Below are positions 1 through 8,460 of a stretch of 12,782 nt of DNA, in pieces. The notes under the pieces were generated by a model. The model worked only from the letters and a program-made list of their open reading frames with translations. It was not told where the DNA came from and searched no databases. Source of the DNA: Bordetella parapertussis (GTDB lineage: Bacteria > Pseudomonadota > Gammaproteobacteria > Burkholderiales > Burkholderiaceae_C). A program made the translations under genes and the position numbers. Every line of letters begins with the position of its first letter. Positions within the stretch are counted from its first letter, which is position 1. Location: NCBI GenBank assembly GCA_945875935.1, contig CAMCNE010000065.1, positions 1 through 12,782 of the forward strand. Direction: 5' to 3'.

Positions 1-107
1 AAGCCGCACAGCGCGATCTGATCGGCCAGTGCGGCCTGCCCGAAGACGAATTTTTCGCCGATGCGTTCTACAGCGCGGCGCGGCAAGCAGGCGATCTGTC
101 GGGGTAA
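1..107 (+). CDS. C-terminal end of a probable 2Fe-2S/flavin reductase (CDP-6-deoxy-glucoseen reductase-like), partial
   Basis: An open frame runs from position 3 to a TAA at 105-107 and gives 34 residues; the rest lies outside the window. The peptide has the sequence GLPEDEFFADAFYSAA near its end. This resembles the tail of ferredoxin-NAD(P)H reductase-type proteins annotated in Burkholderiales as CDP-6-deoxy-delta-3,4-glucoseen reductases, where a GLPE..FFAD.F segment closes the NAD-binding domain. Such proteins pass electrons from NAD(P)H through FAD to a 2Fe-2S centre. The assignment rests on remembered family tails from a very short fragment, with no cofactor motif visible. The reading frame itself is better supported than the name. 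No U-rich terminator follows the stop codon. Confidence 0.45.
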   Translation, partial: AAQRDLIGQCGLPEDEFFADAFYSAARQAGDLSG

Positions 108-116
108 TTACCCGGG

Positions 117-145
117 TCCGACACAGGCAAGGTCGCCTCGATAAT
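117..145 (+). promoter_or_regulatory. Candidate sigma70 promoter for the 106-aa membrane protein gene
   Basis: A GATAAT hexamer at 140-145 matches five of six -10 consensus bases. It is preceded at 16 bp by CCGACA (118-123), which matches four of six -35 bases. Transcription would begin near 152, leaving a leader of about 45 nt before the ATG at 196. This is a visual match only. Confidence 0.35.
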
Positions 146-195
146 TTCGCTGCAGTCACAGGCCTAGAACCATCGCACACCACACAGGAGACACC

Positions 196-516
196 ATGAA
201 CAAGCCATTCCTCGCCGAACTCAGAGCCGCCAGCGCCTACCCTGACATCCGGCGATTTGCGGCGTTGTTCGAGATCCTGGGTTACGTGTTGGCCGTCGTG
301 GTACTGGTGGGCGCGATCATGACCGCCAGCAACAACAGCGCCGCAGACAGCCACAACGCAATGGTCTCGCTGGTCACTGCCGTGGTGATCGCCGTGGGCG
401 CGCGCTATGTCAAGCTGAGCGCATGCATGTTCATCGACATGGCCGACGCCAAGATCGACATGGCGCGCATGATGCGCGGTCAAGCCACCAGCCACACCTG
501 CAAAGAAGCCGAGTGA
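196..516 (+). CDS. Small two-helix inner membrane protein of unknown function
   Basis: The 106-residue protein starts at an ATG with a good ribosome binding site (AGGAG, about 5 nt upstream). Two hydrophobic segments are visible. The first is around residues 25-44 (ILGYVLAVVVLVGAIMTA); the second, around 56-72, is rich in Val and Ala. They are joined by a short polar loop with several Asn and Ser. The N-terminal 20 residues are amphipathic. After helix 2 comes a segment with repeated acidic/Met pairs (MFIDMADAKIDMARMMR), then a His/Cys-containing tail. The pattern of two helices followed by an 'IDMAD..IDMAR' segment recalls small bacterial membrane proteins of unknown function, but I cannot name a family. 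The gene stands alone between a promoter candidate and a terminator, so it is probably monocistronic. Codon use and base composition match the neighbours, so it is likely real and expressed. Confidence 0.8.
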   Translation: MNKPFLAELRAASAYPDIRRFAALFEILGYVLAVVVLVGAIMTASNNSAADSHNAMVSLVTAVVIAVGARYVKLSACMFIDMADAKIDMARMMRGQATSHTCKEAE

Positions 517-565
517 CCGGCTGACCGCTCGTGCAGCCGGCAACCCCGGCCACGGCTTCGTCAAC

Positions 566-588
566 AACCGGCCCACGGGCCGGTTTTT

Positions 589-589
<1 letters not shown>
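566..589 (+). terminator. Rho-independent terminator
   Basis: The inverted repeat AACCGGCC / GGCCGGTT surrounds a 4-nt loop (CACG) and is followed by an unbroken run of T up to 589. It terminates the 106-aa membrane protein gene. The T run abuts the livF stop codon (minus strand, 589-591), so in the other direction the same hairpin lies directly after livF. There it is followed by only a weak U tract, so it may act on both convergent transcripts, more weakly on the minus strand. Confidence 0.85.
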
Positions 590-1344
<755 letters not shown>

Positions 1345-1355
1345 GCGTCTGTGCC

Positions 1356-2132
1356 TCAAACCGCGACGTACGCCGAGCCCAGATAGGCGTTGATCACCGC
1401 CACATCGCCTTGCACCTCGGCCGGCGTGCCCACGGCGATTTGCTGGCCGTGGTCGAGCACGGCGATGCGGTCGCACAGCCCCATGACCAGTTGCACATCG
1501 TGCTCGATCAGCAAGATGGTGTGGCCCTGGGCGCGGATGCGCTCGATCAGCTCGATGAGCACCCGCTTTTCGGTGGCGTTCATGCCGGCAGCGGGCTCGT
1601 CCAAGGCGATCAGCGTGGGATCGGTGGCCAGCGCACGCGCGATCTCGAGTCGGCGCTGATCGCCATAGCTCAGGGTGCGTGCGCGCGCATCGGCGTAGCG
1701 GCCGATACCCACCTCGTCGAGCAACTCCCTGGCGCGCTGTGCGGTGGCGGCTTCTTCGGCCTTGAAGGCTCGGGTGCGCAGCACCGCGTCGAACACGCCG
1801 CAGCGCGTGCGCGCATGCCGCGCGACCATCACGTTTTCGAGCGCGGTCATCTCGGCGAACAGACGGATGTTCTGGAAGGTTCGTGCAATGCCCGCGCGGG
1901 CGACCTCGTGAACCGCATGGGGCCGATAGGGCTTGCCGGCCAGCTCGAAGTGGCCGGCGTCGGGCTTGTACAAACCGGTGATCACATTGAACAAGGTCGT
2001 CTTGCCCGCACCGTTGGGCCCGATGAGGCCGTGGACCATGCCTCGCTCGATGGTCAGGCTCACATCCAACAGCGCCTGCACGCCGCCAAAACGCTTGGAG
2101 GCGCGGTCCACTTTCAAGACGGTGTCAGCCAT
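1356..2132 (-). CDS. livG: Branched-chain amino acid ABC transporter ATP-binding protein LivG
   Basis: LivG is the second ATPase of the LivHMGF importer. It has 258 residues with Walker A GPNGAGKT (38-45), the Q-loop region TFQNIRLF (85-92), signature LSYGDQ (154-159), Walker B LIALDEP (174-180) and switch IEHD (209-212). The C-terminal segment after about residue 230 (IAVGTPAEVQ....INAYLG) is the typical LivG/LptB ending. I prefer the ATG at 2132, which leaves 14 bp after livM and begins four residues before the conserved strand VLKVDRASKRFGG. The alternative ATG at 2174 would overlap livM by 28 bp and add 14 atypical residues. No strong Shine-Dalgarno is visible at 2132, so translation is probably coupled to livM. 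Confidence 0.93.
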   Translation of the reverse strand: MADTVLKVDRASKRFGGVQALLDVSLTIERGMVHGLIGPNGAGKTTLFNVITGLYKPDAGHFELAGKPYRPHAVHEVARAGIARTFQNIRLFAEMTALENVMVARHARTRCGVFDAVLRTRAFKAEEAATAQRARELLDEVGIGRYADARARTLSYGDQRRLEIARALATDPTLIALDEPAAGMNATEKRVLIELIERIRAQGHTILLIEHDVQLVMGLCDRIAVLDHGQQIAVGTPAEVQGDVAVINAYLGSAYVAV

Positions 2133-2146
2133 GCCGCAAGCCGATG

Positions 2147-3214
2147 TCAGCGCGCGTTGTCGGGCGCCGGCCACAGCCCGCGGGGGCGCGCCAGCATGAT
2201 GCCGATCATGGCCAGCGCGATCAGCAATTGCCGCAGGATGGACGCATCAAGGCGGCCATCGGTGAGGTGCTGCAGCGGGTCGGCCACGTAGCGCAGCGCC
2301 TCGGGCAGCGCGGCCAGCAGCAAGGCGCCGACGATCACCCCCGGCAGATGGCCCATGCCGCCGAGCACCACCATCGCCACAATCATCACCGACTCCTGCA
2401 GCGCAAACGACTCGGGCGACACGAAGCCCTGGAAGCCGGCAAACAACACGCCCGACACGCCACCGAAGGTCGCACCGATGCCGAAGGCCAGCAGCTTGAG
2501 GTTGCGCGTGTGGATGCCCATGGCGCGCGCGGCGACCTCGTCTTCACGAATGGCCATCCAGGCGCGGCCGATGCGGCTTCGTTCGAGCCGCCGGCAGATC
2601 AGCACGGCGAACACCACCACCGCGAGGAACAGGTAGTAGTGGTTGGTGACCGACGGAATGTCGAGTCCGAACAGGTCCCACTTCTTGCCCAGGTCCCAGC
2701 CGAACAGTGTGATCGAATCGATCGGCCCGATGCCGCGCGGGCCGTTGGTGATGTTGATCGGCTGCTCGAGGTTGTTGAGAAACACGCGAATGATTTCGCC
2801 GAACCCCAGGGTGACGATGGCCAGGTAATCGCCGCGCAACTTGAGCGTGGGTGCGCCCAGCAGCAAACCGGTCAGCCCCGCCAGCAGCGCGCCGAGCGGG
2901 ATCACCACCCACAGGGCCGCGTGCAGCCCATCGGGATACATCGCCGCGATGGCGGGAAAGTTGTCTGTGAGTTGGGGGCTGGCCAGCAGCGCGAACAGGT
3001 AGGCGCCCACGGCGTAGAACGCGACGTAGCCCAGATCGAGCAGGCCGGCATAACCCACCACGATGTTCAGCCCGAGCGCCAGCAGGATGTAGAGCAGCGC
3101 GGTGTCGATGATGCGCACCCAGGCGTTGCCGAACTGCTGCGCCACCAGCGGCATGACCAGCAGCGCCACAGTCGCCAGCACGATCAAACCCAGCCGGGCC
3201 AGCTTCGGATTCAT
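2147..3214 (-). CDS. livM: Branched-chain amino acid ABC transporter permease LivM
   Basis: LivM is one of the two inner-membrane permeases that form the translocation path for branched-chain amino acids. The 355-residue sequence contains many hydrophobic helices from residue 7 onward. It also has the family hallmarks LGLNIVVGYAGLLDLGYVAF near the start, TLKLRGDYLAIVTLGFGEII in the middle, the NGPRGI loop, and a late GAxFGGVSGVLFAG-like helix followed by GGMGHLPGVIVGA. The ATG overlaps the livH stop codon (ATGA, 3214-3211), a standard coupling arrangement. E. coli LivM is longer (425 aa), but proteobacterial homologues of about 350 aa are common. The protein looks complete. Confidence 0.92.
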   Translation of the reverse strand: MNPKLARLGLIVLATVALLVMPLVAQQFGNAWVRIIDTALLYILLALGLNIVVGYAGLLDLGYVAFYAVGAYLFALLASPQLTDNFPAIAAMYPDGLHAALWVVIPLGALLAGLTGLLLGAPTLKLRGDYLAIVTLGFGEIIRVFLNNLEQPINITNGPRGIGPIDSITLFGWDLGKKWDLFGLDIPSVTNHYYLFLAVVVFAVLICRRLERSRIGRAWMAIREDEVAARAMGIHTRNLKLLAFGIGATFGGVSGVLFAGFQGFVSPESFALQESVMIVAMVVLGGMGHLPGVIVGALLLAALPEALRYVADPLQHLTDGRLDASILRQLLIALAMIGIMLARPRGLWPAPDNAR

Positions 3215-4134
3215 GATCGGTCAGCCACCCGCTCGCCGAGCAGACCTTGAGGTCGCAACGTGAGCACCAGGATCAGCACGATGAAGGCAAAGATGTCCTG
3301 ATACTGGCTTCCGAGAAAGCCGCCCGTGAGGTCGCCGATGTAGCCGGCACCGAGCGACTCGATCAGCCCCAGCAGCACGCCGCCGAGCATGGCGCCACCC
3401 AGGTTGCCGATGCCGCCAAACACCGCCGCGGTGAAGGCCTTGAGGCCGGGCATCAAGCCCATGCTGTGCTGCACCGAGCCGTAGTTGGCGGCGTACATCA
3501 CACCAGCCAGTGCCGCCAGCGCCGCACCGATGACAAAGGTGGCCGAGATCACGGTGTCCGGCCGCACGCCCATGAGTGCTGCGACCTGCGGGTTCTCTGC
3601 GGTGGCGCGCATGGCACGGCCAAGCCGAGTGCGGTTGACCAGAAACATCAGCGCCGCCAGGCTCAGCGCGCTGACCACGATGATGAGGATCTGCGTGGTG
3701 TTGATGACCGCACCGCCAATGGCGTAAGGCTCGCTGGGCAGCAAGATGGGATAGGGCTTGGGATTGGGCTTCCAGATGATCATGGCCAGCGTTTGCAGCA
3801 GCAAGCTCACGCCCATGGCGGTGATCAAGGGCGCCAGGCGCGGTGCGTTGCGCAGCGGCCGGTAGGCCAGTTTCTCGATGGCGAAATTGAGCACGGCGCA
3901 CACCACCATCGCCGCCAGCAGCGAGATCAGCAGCAGCACCCAGCCCGGCCAGCCGGTGTCGGCCAGCGCGGTGACCACCGTCCAGCTGACCATCGCACCG
4001 ACCATCAGCACCTCGCCGTGGGCGAAGTTGATGAGGTTGATGATCCCGTAGACCATGGTGTAGCCCAGCGCCACCAGCGCGTACACGCAGCCCAGCACCA
4101 GGCCGTTGATGATCTGCTGGATGAAGGTGTCCAT
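3211..4134 (-). CDS. livH: Branched-chain amino acid ABC transporter permease LivH
   Basis: LivH is the partner permease of LivM in the inner membrane. It has 307 residues, almost the same as E. coli LivH (308). Conserved segments visible are the N-terminal helix QQIINGLVLGCVYALVALGY, the signature IINLINFAHGE, YRPLRNAPRLAPLITAMGVS, the cytoplasmic EAA-like loop region RTRLGRAMRATAENPQVAALMG, and FGGIGNLGGAMLGG near the end. The ATG at 4134 is chosen because family homology starts with MDTFIQQIINGL. The longer open frame to 4278 adds 48 residues that are only a shadow of rarA. The start lies one base after the rarA TGA (TGAGATG), with no strong ribosome binding site except an AAGG inside the last rarA codons. 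Ribosomes finishing rarA probably re-initiate here. No periplasmic binding protein gene (livJ/livK) is present in this window. Confidence 0.92.
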   Translation of the reverse strand: MDTFIQQIINGLVLGCVYALVALGYTMVYGIINLINFAHGEVLMVGAMVSWTVVTALADTGWPGWVLLLISLLAAMVVCAVLNFAIEKLAYRPLRNAPRLAPLITAMGVSLLLQTLAMIIWKPNPKPYPILLPSEPYAIGGAVINTTQILIIVVSALSLAALMFLVNRTRLGRAMRATAENPQVAALMGVRPDTVISATFVIGAALAALAGVMYAANYGSVQHSMGLMPGLKAFTAAVFGGIGNLGGAMLGGVLLGLIESLGAGYIGDLTGGFLGSQYQDIFAFIVLILVLTLRPQGLLGERVADRS

Positions 4135-4135
4135 C

Positions 4136-5440
4136 TCAGCGCGCCTTGCGGGCTTCGGCATCAAGGCGGCGCAGCTCCGCGAGCTTTTCGCCGATGCGGA
4201 TCTCGAGGCCACGCGGCACCGGCTCGTAAAAGCGCGGGGTGGCCATGTCGTCGGGCCAGTAGCGCTCGCCGGCGGCAAAGCCGCCTTCCTCGTCGTGCGC
4301 GTAGCGGTAGCCGCTGCCGTGGTCGAGGTCTTTCATCAGCCGCGTGGGCGCGTTGCGCAAGCGCAGCGGCACGGCGCGGGTGCCGTCTTGCTCGACAAAC
4401 GCCCTTGCTGCCTTGTAGGCGCGGTAGACCGCGTTCGACTTGGGCGCCATCGCCAGGTAGACCACGGCCTGGGCCAGCGCCAGTTCGCCCTCGGGCGAGC
4501 CGAGGCGCTCGTAGGTCTCGGCCGCATCGAGCGCCAGACGCAGCGCGCGCGGGTCGGCCAGGCCGATGTCCTCGCTGGCCATGCGCACCAGCCGTCTTGA
4601 GGCATAGCGTGGATCGACGCCGCCATCGAGCATGCGCACAAACCAGTACAGCGACGCGTCCGGGTCGCTGCCGCGCACCGCTTTGTGCAAGGCCGAGATG
4701 GTGTCGTAGAACTGCTCGCCGCCCTTGTCGTAGCGACGCAGTTGCTCGCCGAGCGACCTTTCAAGCTGCGCCTCGTCGATCTCAGTCAGGCCCGCCAAGG
4801 CGGCCATCTCGACCAGGTTCTCGTAGGCGTTGAGCAGCCTGCGCGCGTCACCGTCGGCATAAGCCACCAGGCGATCGCGCGCAGCCTCTGACAACGGTGG
4901 TGCGCCGAGCAGCGCCTGAGCGCGCCCGAGCAGCTCGATCATGTCGGCGGCATCCAGGCTCTTGAGCACGTGCACCGTGGCGCGTGACAGCAGCGCCGAG
5001 TTGACCTCGAACGACGGGTTCTCGGTGGTCGCGCCGATGAAGGTGAACAGGCCCGACTCGACGTGCGGCAAAAAGGCGTCTTGCTGCGCCTTGTTGAAGC
5101 GGTGCACCTCGTCGACGAAGACCACCGTGCGCCGGCCGGAGGGCTGCAAAACCTGGGCGCGCTCGACCGCTTCGCGGATGTCCTTGACGCCACCGAGCAC
5201 CGCCGACATGGCAATGAACTGCGCATCGAAGGCGTTGGCCATCAGCCGCGCCAGCGTCGTCTTACCGACACCCGGCGGGCCCCACAGGATCATCGAATGC
5301 AGCCGGCCGGAATCAAATGCCGAATGCAGCGGCTTGCCCGGGCCCAGCAGATGCTTCTGGCCGATGACCTCGGTCAGCGTGGCGGGCCGCAGCCGCTCGG
5401 CCAGGGGCTGCGCGCTTGGGGCGGCGGCCGGCTGGCTCAC
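4136..5440 (-). CDS. rarA: Replication-associated recombination protein A (RarA/MgsA), AAA+ ATPase
   Basis: RarA is a clamp-loader-like AAA+ ATPase that acts at stalled replication forks with SSB and is related to eukaryotic WRNIP1/Mgs1. The 434-residue protein (E. coli 447) shows the N-terminal LAERLRPATLTEVIGQ motif, Walker A GPPGVGKT (54-61), Walker B VVFVDEVH (106-113), sensor 1 GATTEN (136-141) and an arginine-finger region SALLSR (148-153). The C-terminal tetramerisation region contains DGGVDPRYASRRLVRMASEDIGLADP. The start codon is GTG, overlapping the lolA stop by four bases (GTGA, 5440-5437). In many Burkholderiales I would expect serS after rarA; here the liv importer follows directly. 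Confidence 0.95.
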   Translation of the reverse strand: MSQPAAAPSAQPLAERLRPATLTEVIGQKHLLGPGKPLHSAFDSGRLHSMILWGPPGVGKTTLARLMANAFDAQFIAMSAVLGGVKDIREAVERAQVLQPSGRRTVVFVDEVHRFNKAQQDAFLPHVESGLFTFIGATTENPSFEVNSALLSRATVHVLKSLDAADMIELLGRAQALLGAPPLSEAARDRLVAYADGDARRLLNAYENLVEMAALAGLTEIDEAQLERSLGEQLRRYDKGGEQFYDTISALHKAVRGSDPDASLYWFVRMLDGGVDPRYASRRLVRMASEDIGLADPRALRLALDAAETYERLGSPEGELALAQAVVYLAMAPKSNAVYRAYKAARAFVEQDGTRAVPLRLRNAPTRLMKDLDHGSGYRYAHDEEGGFAAGERYWPDDMATPRFYEPVPRGLEIRIGEKLAELRRLDAEARKAR

Positions 5441-6051
5441 TGCTCGAGCACCTCGACGCCGGGCGGCACGACGAACTTGAAGCCCTGCGGCGGCAATTCG
5501 ACATTGGCCGCGAACTGCGTGAACTGCAACAGCGATCGCTGAGAAAAGCCGTCAACGATCTCGACCGCCGCCAACTGATTGCCACGAAAGCCGATGCGCA
5601 TCGACTGGAATGCGCCTTCAGCGTTCTTGGGTGTGGCCTGCGCCCAGTCGAGTCCGTTTTGACTCGGCAAGGCCACCAGATCAAAACCGCGCGTGAGATC
5701 GCCGCCGGTGAGCAGTGCCGCCGGAGATGCGCCCAGCGCCTCGGTGAGCTTGCGGCTGCTGGCCTGGTTGAGATCGGCGTCGTAGATCCAGACCTTCTGG
5801 CCATCGCTGACGATCACCTGCTCGAAAGGCTGGGTGTAATCGAAGCGAAAACGGTCGGGCCGGGAAAACTCGAAGCGGCCGCTGGAGGTTTTCTTCTTCT
5901 CGCCGTCGGGCGAGGTGACAGTCTGGGTGAAGGCCGCGCGACCGGTCTTCACCTCGCGCACGAAGGCCTTGAGCGTGTCGACCGCATCGGCGCGGGCTGC
6001 CACCGGAAGGCCCAGCGCAAGCGCCAGCAAAAACCCAGCGAACCGCCTCAT
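5437..6051 (-). CDS. lolA: Outer membrane lipoprotein carrier protein LolA
   Basis: LolA is the periplasmic chaperone that takes lipoproteins from the inner-membrane LolCDE complex and hands them to the outer-membrane receptor LolB. The 204-residue precursor has a clear Sec signal peptide: MRR, a hydrophobic core FAGFLLALALGLPVA, and a probable cleavage after ARA at residue 21. The mature part has the typical LolA opening (DTLKAFVREVKTGRAAFTQTV), the SSGRFEFSRPDRFRFDYTQPFEQVIVSDGQKVWIYD region, and a C-terminal VELPPQGFKFVVPPGVEVLEQ strand. The ATG overlaps the ftsK stop (ATGA). This places lolA in the order ftsK-lolA-rarA that is widespread in proteobacteria. Confidence 0.95.
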   Translation of the reverse strand: MRRFAGFLLALALGLPVAARADAVDTLKAFVREVKTGRAAFTQTVTSPDGEKKKTSSGRFEFSRPDRFRFDYTQPFEQVIVSDGQKVWIYDADLNQASSRKLTEALGASPAALLTGGDLTRGFDLVALPSQNGLDWAQATPKNAEGAFQSMRIGFRGNQLAAVEIVDGFSQRSLLQFTQFAANVELPPQGFKFVVPPGVEVLEQ

Positions 6052-8411
6052 TCGCTGCGGGCCGGAACGATGATGTCGCGGTTGCCGTTGTTGCCCATGG
6101 CCGACACCAGCCCCGACTTTTCCATCTGCTCGAGCAGCCGCGCGGCGCGGTTGTAGCCGATGCGCAAGTGCCGCTGCACCAGCGAGATAGACGCCCGGCG
6201 GTGCTGCAGCACGATGCCCACGGCCTGGTCGTACATCGGGTCGCTCTCGTTGCCCGGGCCGCCGCCATCGTTGACGGCGATATCACCCGACTCGCCATCG
6301 ACCGTGCCGCCTTCGAGGATGCCTTCGATGTAGTTGGGCTCGCCCTGGGTCTTGAGGTACGCGACCACGCGGTGGACTTCCTCGTCGCTGACAAAAGCAC
6401 CGTGCACGCGGATCGGCAAGCCGGTGCCCGACGGCATGTAGAGCATGTCGCCCATGCCCAGCAGCGCTTCGGCGCCCATCTGGTCGAGGATGGTGCGGCT
6501 GTCGATCTTGCTGCTGACCTGAAAGCTCAGCCGCGTGGGGATGTTGGCCTTGATCAGGCCGGTGATCACGTCAACGCTCGGGCGCTGCGTGGCCAGGATC
6601 AGGTGAATGCCCGCAGCGCGCGCCTTTTGCGCCAGCCGCGCGATGAGTTCTTCAATTTTCTTGCCGACCACCATCATCAGGTCGGCGAGCTCGTCAATCA
6701 CGATCACCACATGGGGCAGTCGCTCAAGGGGTTCGGGCATCTCGGGCGTGAGGCTGAACGGATTGGGGAGGCTTTCGCCGCGCTCGGTGGCCTCGTCGAT
6801 CTTCTTGTTGTAGCCCATGAGATTGCGCACACCGAGCTTGCTCATGAGCTTGTAGCGGCGCTCCATCTCGCCCACGCCCCAGTTGAGCGCGTTGGCGGCC
6901 TGCTTCATGTCGGTGACCACCGGGCACAGCAGGTGCGGGATGCCTTCATAGACGCTCATCTCGAGCATCTTGGGGTCGATCAGGATCAGCCGCACATCGC
7001 GCGCCTCGGCCTTGTAGAGCAGGCTGAGGATCATCGCGTTGATGCCCACCGACTTGCCCGAACCGGTGGTGCCGGCCACCAGGCAGTGCGGCATCTTGGC
7101 CAGGTCGGCCACCACCGGCGCGCCGATGATGTCCTTGCCCAGGCCCATGGTGAGCATCGAGGCCGCACTGTTGTAGACCTGCGAGCCGAGGATCTCCGAC
7201 AGGTGGATGGTTTGGCGGCGGGCGTTGGGCAGCTCGAGCGCCATCGTCGTCTTTCCGGGGATGGTTTCGACCACGCGGATGCTGACCAGACTCAGGCTGC
7301 GCGCGAGATCCTTGGCCAGGTTGAGCACCTGAGAGCCCTTCACGCCAGTGGCCGGCTCGATCTCGTAGCGGGTGATCACCGGACCGGGCGACGCAGCCAC
7401 CACACGAACTTCGACGCCGAAATCCCTGAGCTTCTTTTCGATCAGCCGCGAGGTCATCTCGAGGGTCTCGGGCGAGACCGACTCCATGCGAGCAGGTGCT
7501 GCATCGAGCAGGTCGACTTGCGGCAGCTTGGTGTCGGCCAGCTCGGTGAACAGAGGCTTTTGGCGCTCTTTGACCACGCGCTCGCTCTTGGGCACGTCGA
7601 CCAGCGGTGTTTCGATGACGATGGGGTCGTGGTCTTCGTGCAGTTGGTTCTCGACTTCGACCAGGTCTTCGCGCTCGCGCAGCGCCTGCTCGCCCAGACG
7701 CAGGTCCTCGGCGATTTCGATGCGCTCGGCGCGACGACCGCGCCAGGCATCGAGCCGCTCGCCGATCAGGTCGGCCAGATGAATCCAGGAAAACTGGAAC
7801 GCCAGCGACACCCCGGCCAGCAGCAGCGCGATCCACAGCACGCCAGAGCCGGCAAAGCCCAGCAAATCCATGCTCGCAGGCCCCAGCAGATAGCCCAGCA
7901 CGCCGCCGGAATGCCCACCCGGCAACAGCGACTCCCAGCGGTACAGGCGCGTCCATTCCAGCGCCGCGCTGGACGCCAGCAACAAAGCCAGGCCGGCTGA
8001 GACCGTCCAGACCGGCCACACCGCTCGGGCATCGGCGATGGACGCGGGCGCGGCTTCATCGGCGCCACGCAGCAATTGCGCCAGCGCACGCAGCCAGCGG
8101 TGCAAGCCCACCGCCATCGCCCACCACACCGAAAACCCGAAGACGAAAAATGCCAGATCGGACAGCCAGGCACCCAGCACGCCGGCACGGTTGCGCACCG
8201 CCTCGCCGGCTCCTGAAGTGGAAAACGCAGCGTCAGCGGGGTGATGGCTGAGCAAGGCGATCAAGGCCACCAGCCAAGCGACGCCGGCGAGCAACAGCAG
8301 CGCTTGAGCCTGCCAGTCGGTGGGCTGTGCCGATTCGGCTGACTTGGTTTCGCGCGGGGAAGAAGTTGGATCTGCGGCTGCCGGACGCAGCGAACCGAGC
8401 GGAAATGTCAT
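6048..8411 (-). CDS. ftsK: DNA translocase FtsK
   Basis: FtsK couples cell division to chromosome segregation: it is anchored at the septum, pumps DNA directionally and activates XerCD at dif. The 787-residue protein has four predicted membrane helices in the first 210 residues (about 36-54, 82-104, 133-151, 186-206). A short charged linker follows (about 215-310). The motor has Walker A GTTGSGKS (447-454), Walker B VVIVIDELAD (568-577) and LILATQRPSVDVITG (604-618). A C-terminal gamma winged-helix domain (724-785, DPMYDQAVGIV through GNRDIIVPA) would read KOPS sequences and contact XerD. The linker is much shorter than in the 1329-aa E. coli protein, which is common outside the enterics. The ATG at 8411 lacks a strong Shine-Dalgarno. 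The gene lies 47 bp after the Crp/Fnr gene and starts the tightly packed ftsK-lolA-rarA-livHMGF run. I could not tell whether this species has a second ftsK. Confidence 0.96.
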   Translation of the reverse strand: MTFPLGSLRPAAADPTSSPRETKSAESAQPTDWQAQALLLLAGVAWLVALIALLSHHPADAAFSTSGAGEAVRNRAGVLGAWLSDLAFFVFGFSVWWAMAVGLHRWLRALAQLLRGADEAAPASIADARAVWPVWTVSAGLALLLASSAALEWTRLYRWESLLPGGHSGGVLGYLLGPASMDLLGFAGSGVLWIALLLAGVSLAFQFSWIHLADLIGERLDAWRGRRAERIEIAEDLRLGEQALREREDLVEVENQLHEDHDPIVIETPLVDVPKSERVVKERQKPLFTELADTKLPQVDLLDAAPARMESVSPETLEMTSRLIEKKLRDFGVEVRVVAASPGPVITRYEIEPATGVKGSQVLNLAKDLARSLSLVSIRVVETIPGKTTMALELPNARRQTIHLSEILGSQVYNSAASMLTMGLGKDIIGAPVVADLAKMPHCLVAGTTGSGKSVGINAMILSLLYKAEARDVRLILIDPKMLEMSVYEGIPHLLCPVVTDMKQAANALNWGVGEMERRYKLMSKLGVRNLMGYNKKIDEATERGESLPNPFSLTPEMPEPLERLPHVVIVIDELADLMMVVGKKIEELIARLAQKARAAGIHLILATQRPSVDVITGLIKANIPTRLSFQVSSKIDSRTILDQMGAEALLGMGDMLYMPSGTGLPIRVHGAFVSDEEVHRVVAYLKTQGEPNYIEGILEGGTVDGESGDIAVNDGGGPGNESDPMYDQAVGIVLQHRRASISLVQRHLRIGYNRAARLLEQMEKSGLVSAMGNNGNRDIIVPARSE

Positions 8412-8440
8412 CGGATCATTGTGGCCGAAGCCATGCTCTC

Positions 8441-8460
8441 GAGGCGCCGGGTCCCGCCTC
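8441..8460 (-). other. Small hairpin between the Crp/Fnr gene and ftsK
   Basis: GAGGCG (8441-8446) and CGCCTC (8455-8460) form a perfect 6-bp inverted repeat with an 8-nt spacer. It overlaps the last codon and stop of the regulator gene on the minus strand. No T run follows in that direction, so it is not a standard terminator. It might act as a processing site or weak attenuator, or be chance in GC-rich DNA. Confidence 0.3.

Noticed and set aside
1345..1476. Extended N-terminus of LivF (start at 1476).
   Set aside because: The extra 44 residues are Arg-rich and overlap livG; the ATG at 1344 has a better upstream signal and gives the normal family start.
4135..4278. Extended N-terminus of LivH (start at 4278).
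   Set aside because: The extra 48 residues are Arg/Ser/Pro-rich, lie inside rarA and precede the conserved LivH start; the ATG at 4134 gives the normal length.
2144..4833. Long plus-strand open frames opposite livM (2144-3250) and opposite livH/rarA (3247-4833).
   Set aside because: Their products are dominated by His, Gln, Arg, Asp and Ala with no recognisable motif. They lie exactly antisense to well-supported liv and rarA genes, as expected of GC-rich DNA with few stop codons.
6168..8000. A 610-codon plus-strand open frame opposite ftsK.
   Set aside because: It is a low-complexity His/Asp/Gln/Ala-rich translation fully antisense to ftsK, which has intact motifs throughout. No ribosome binding site or domain supports it.
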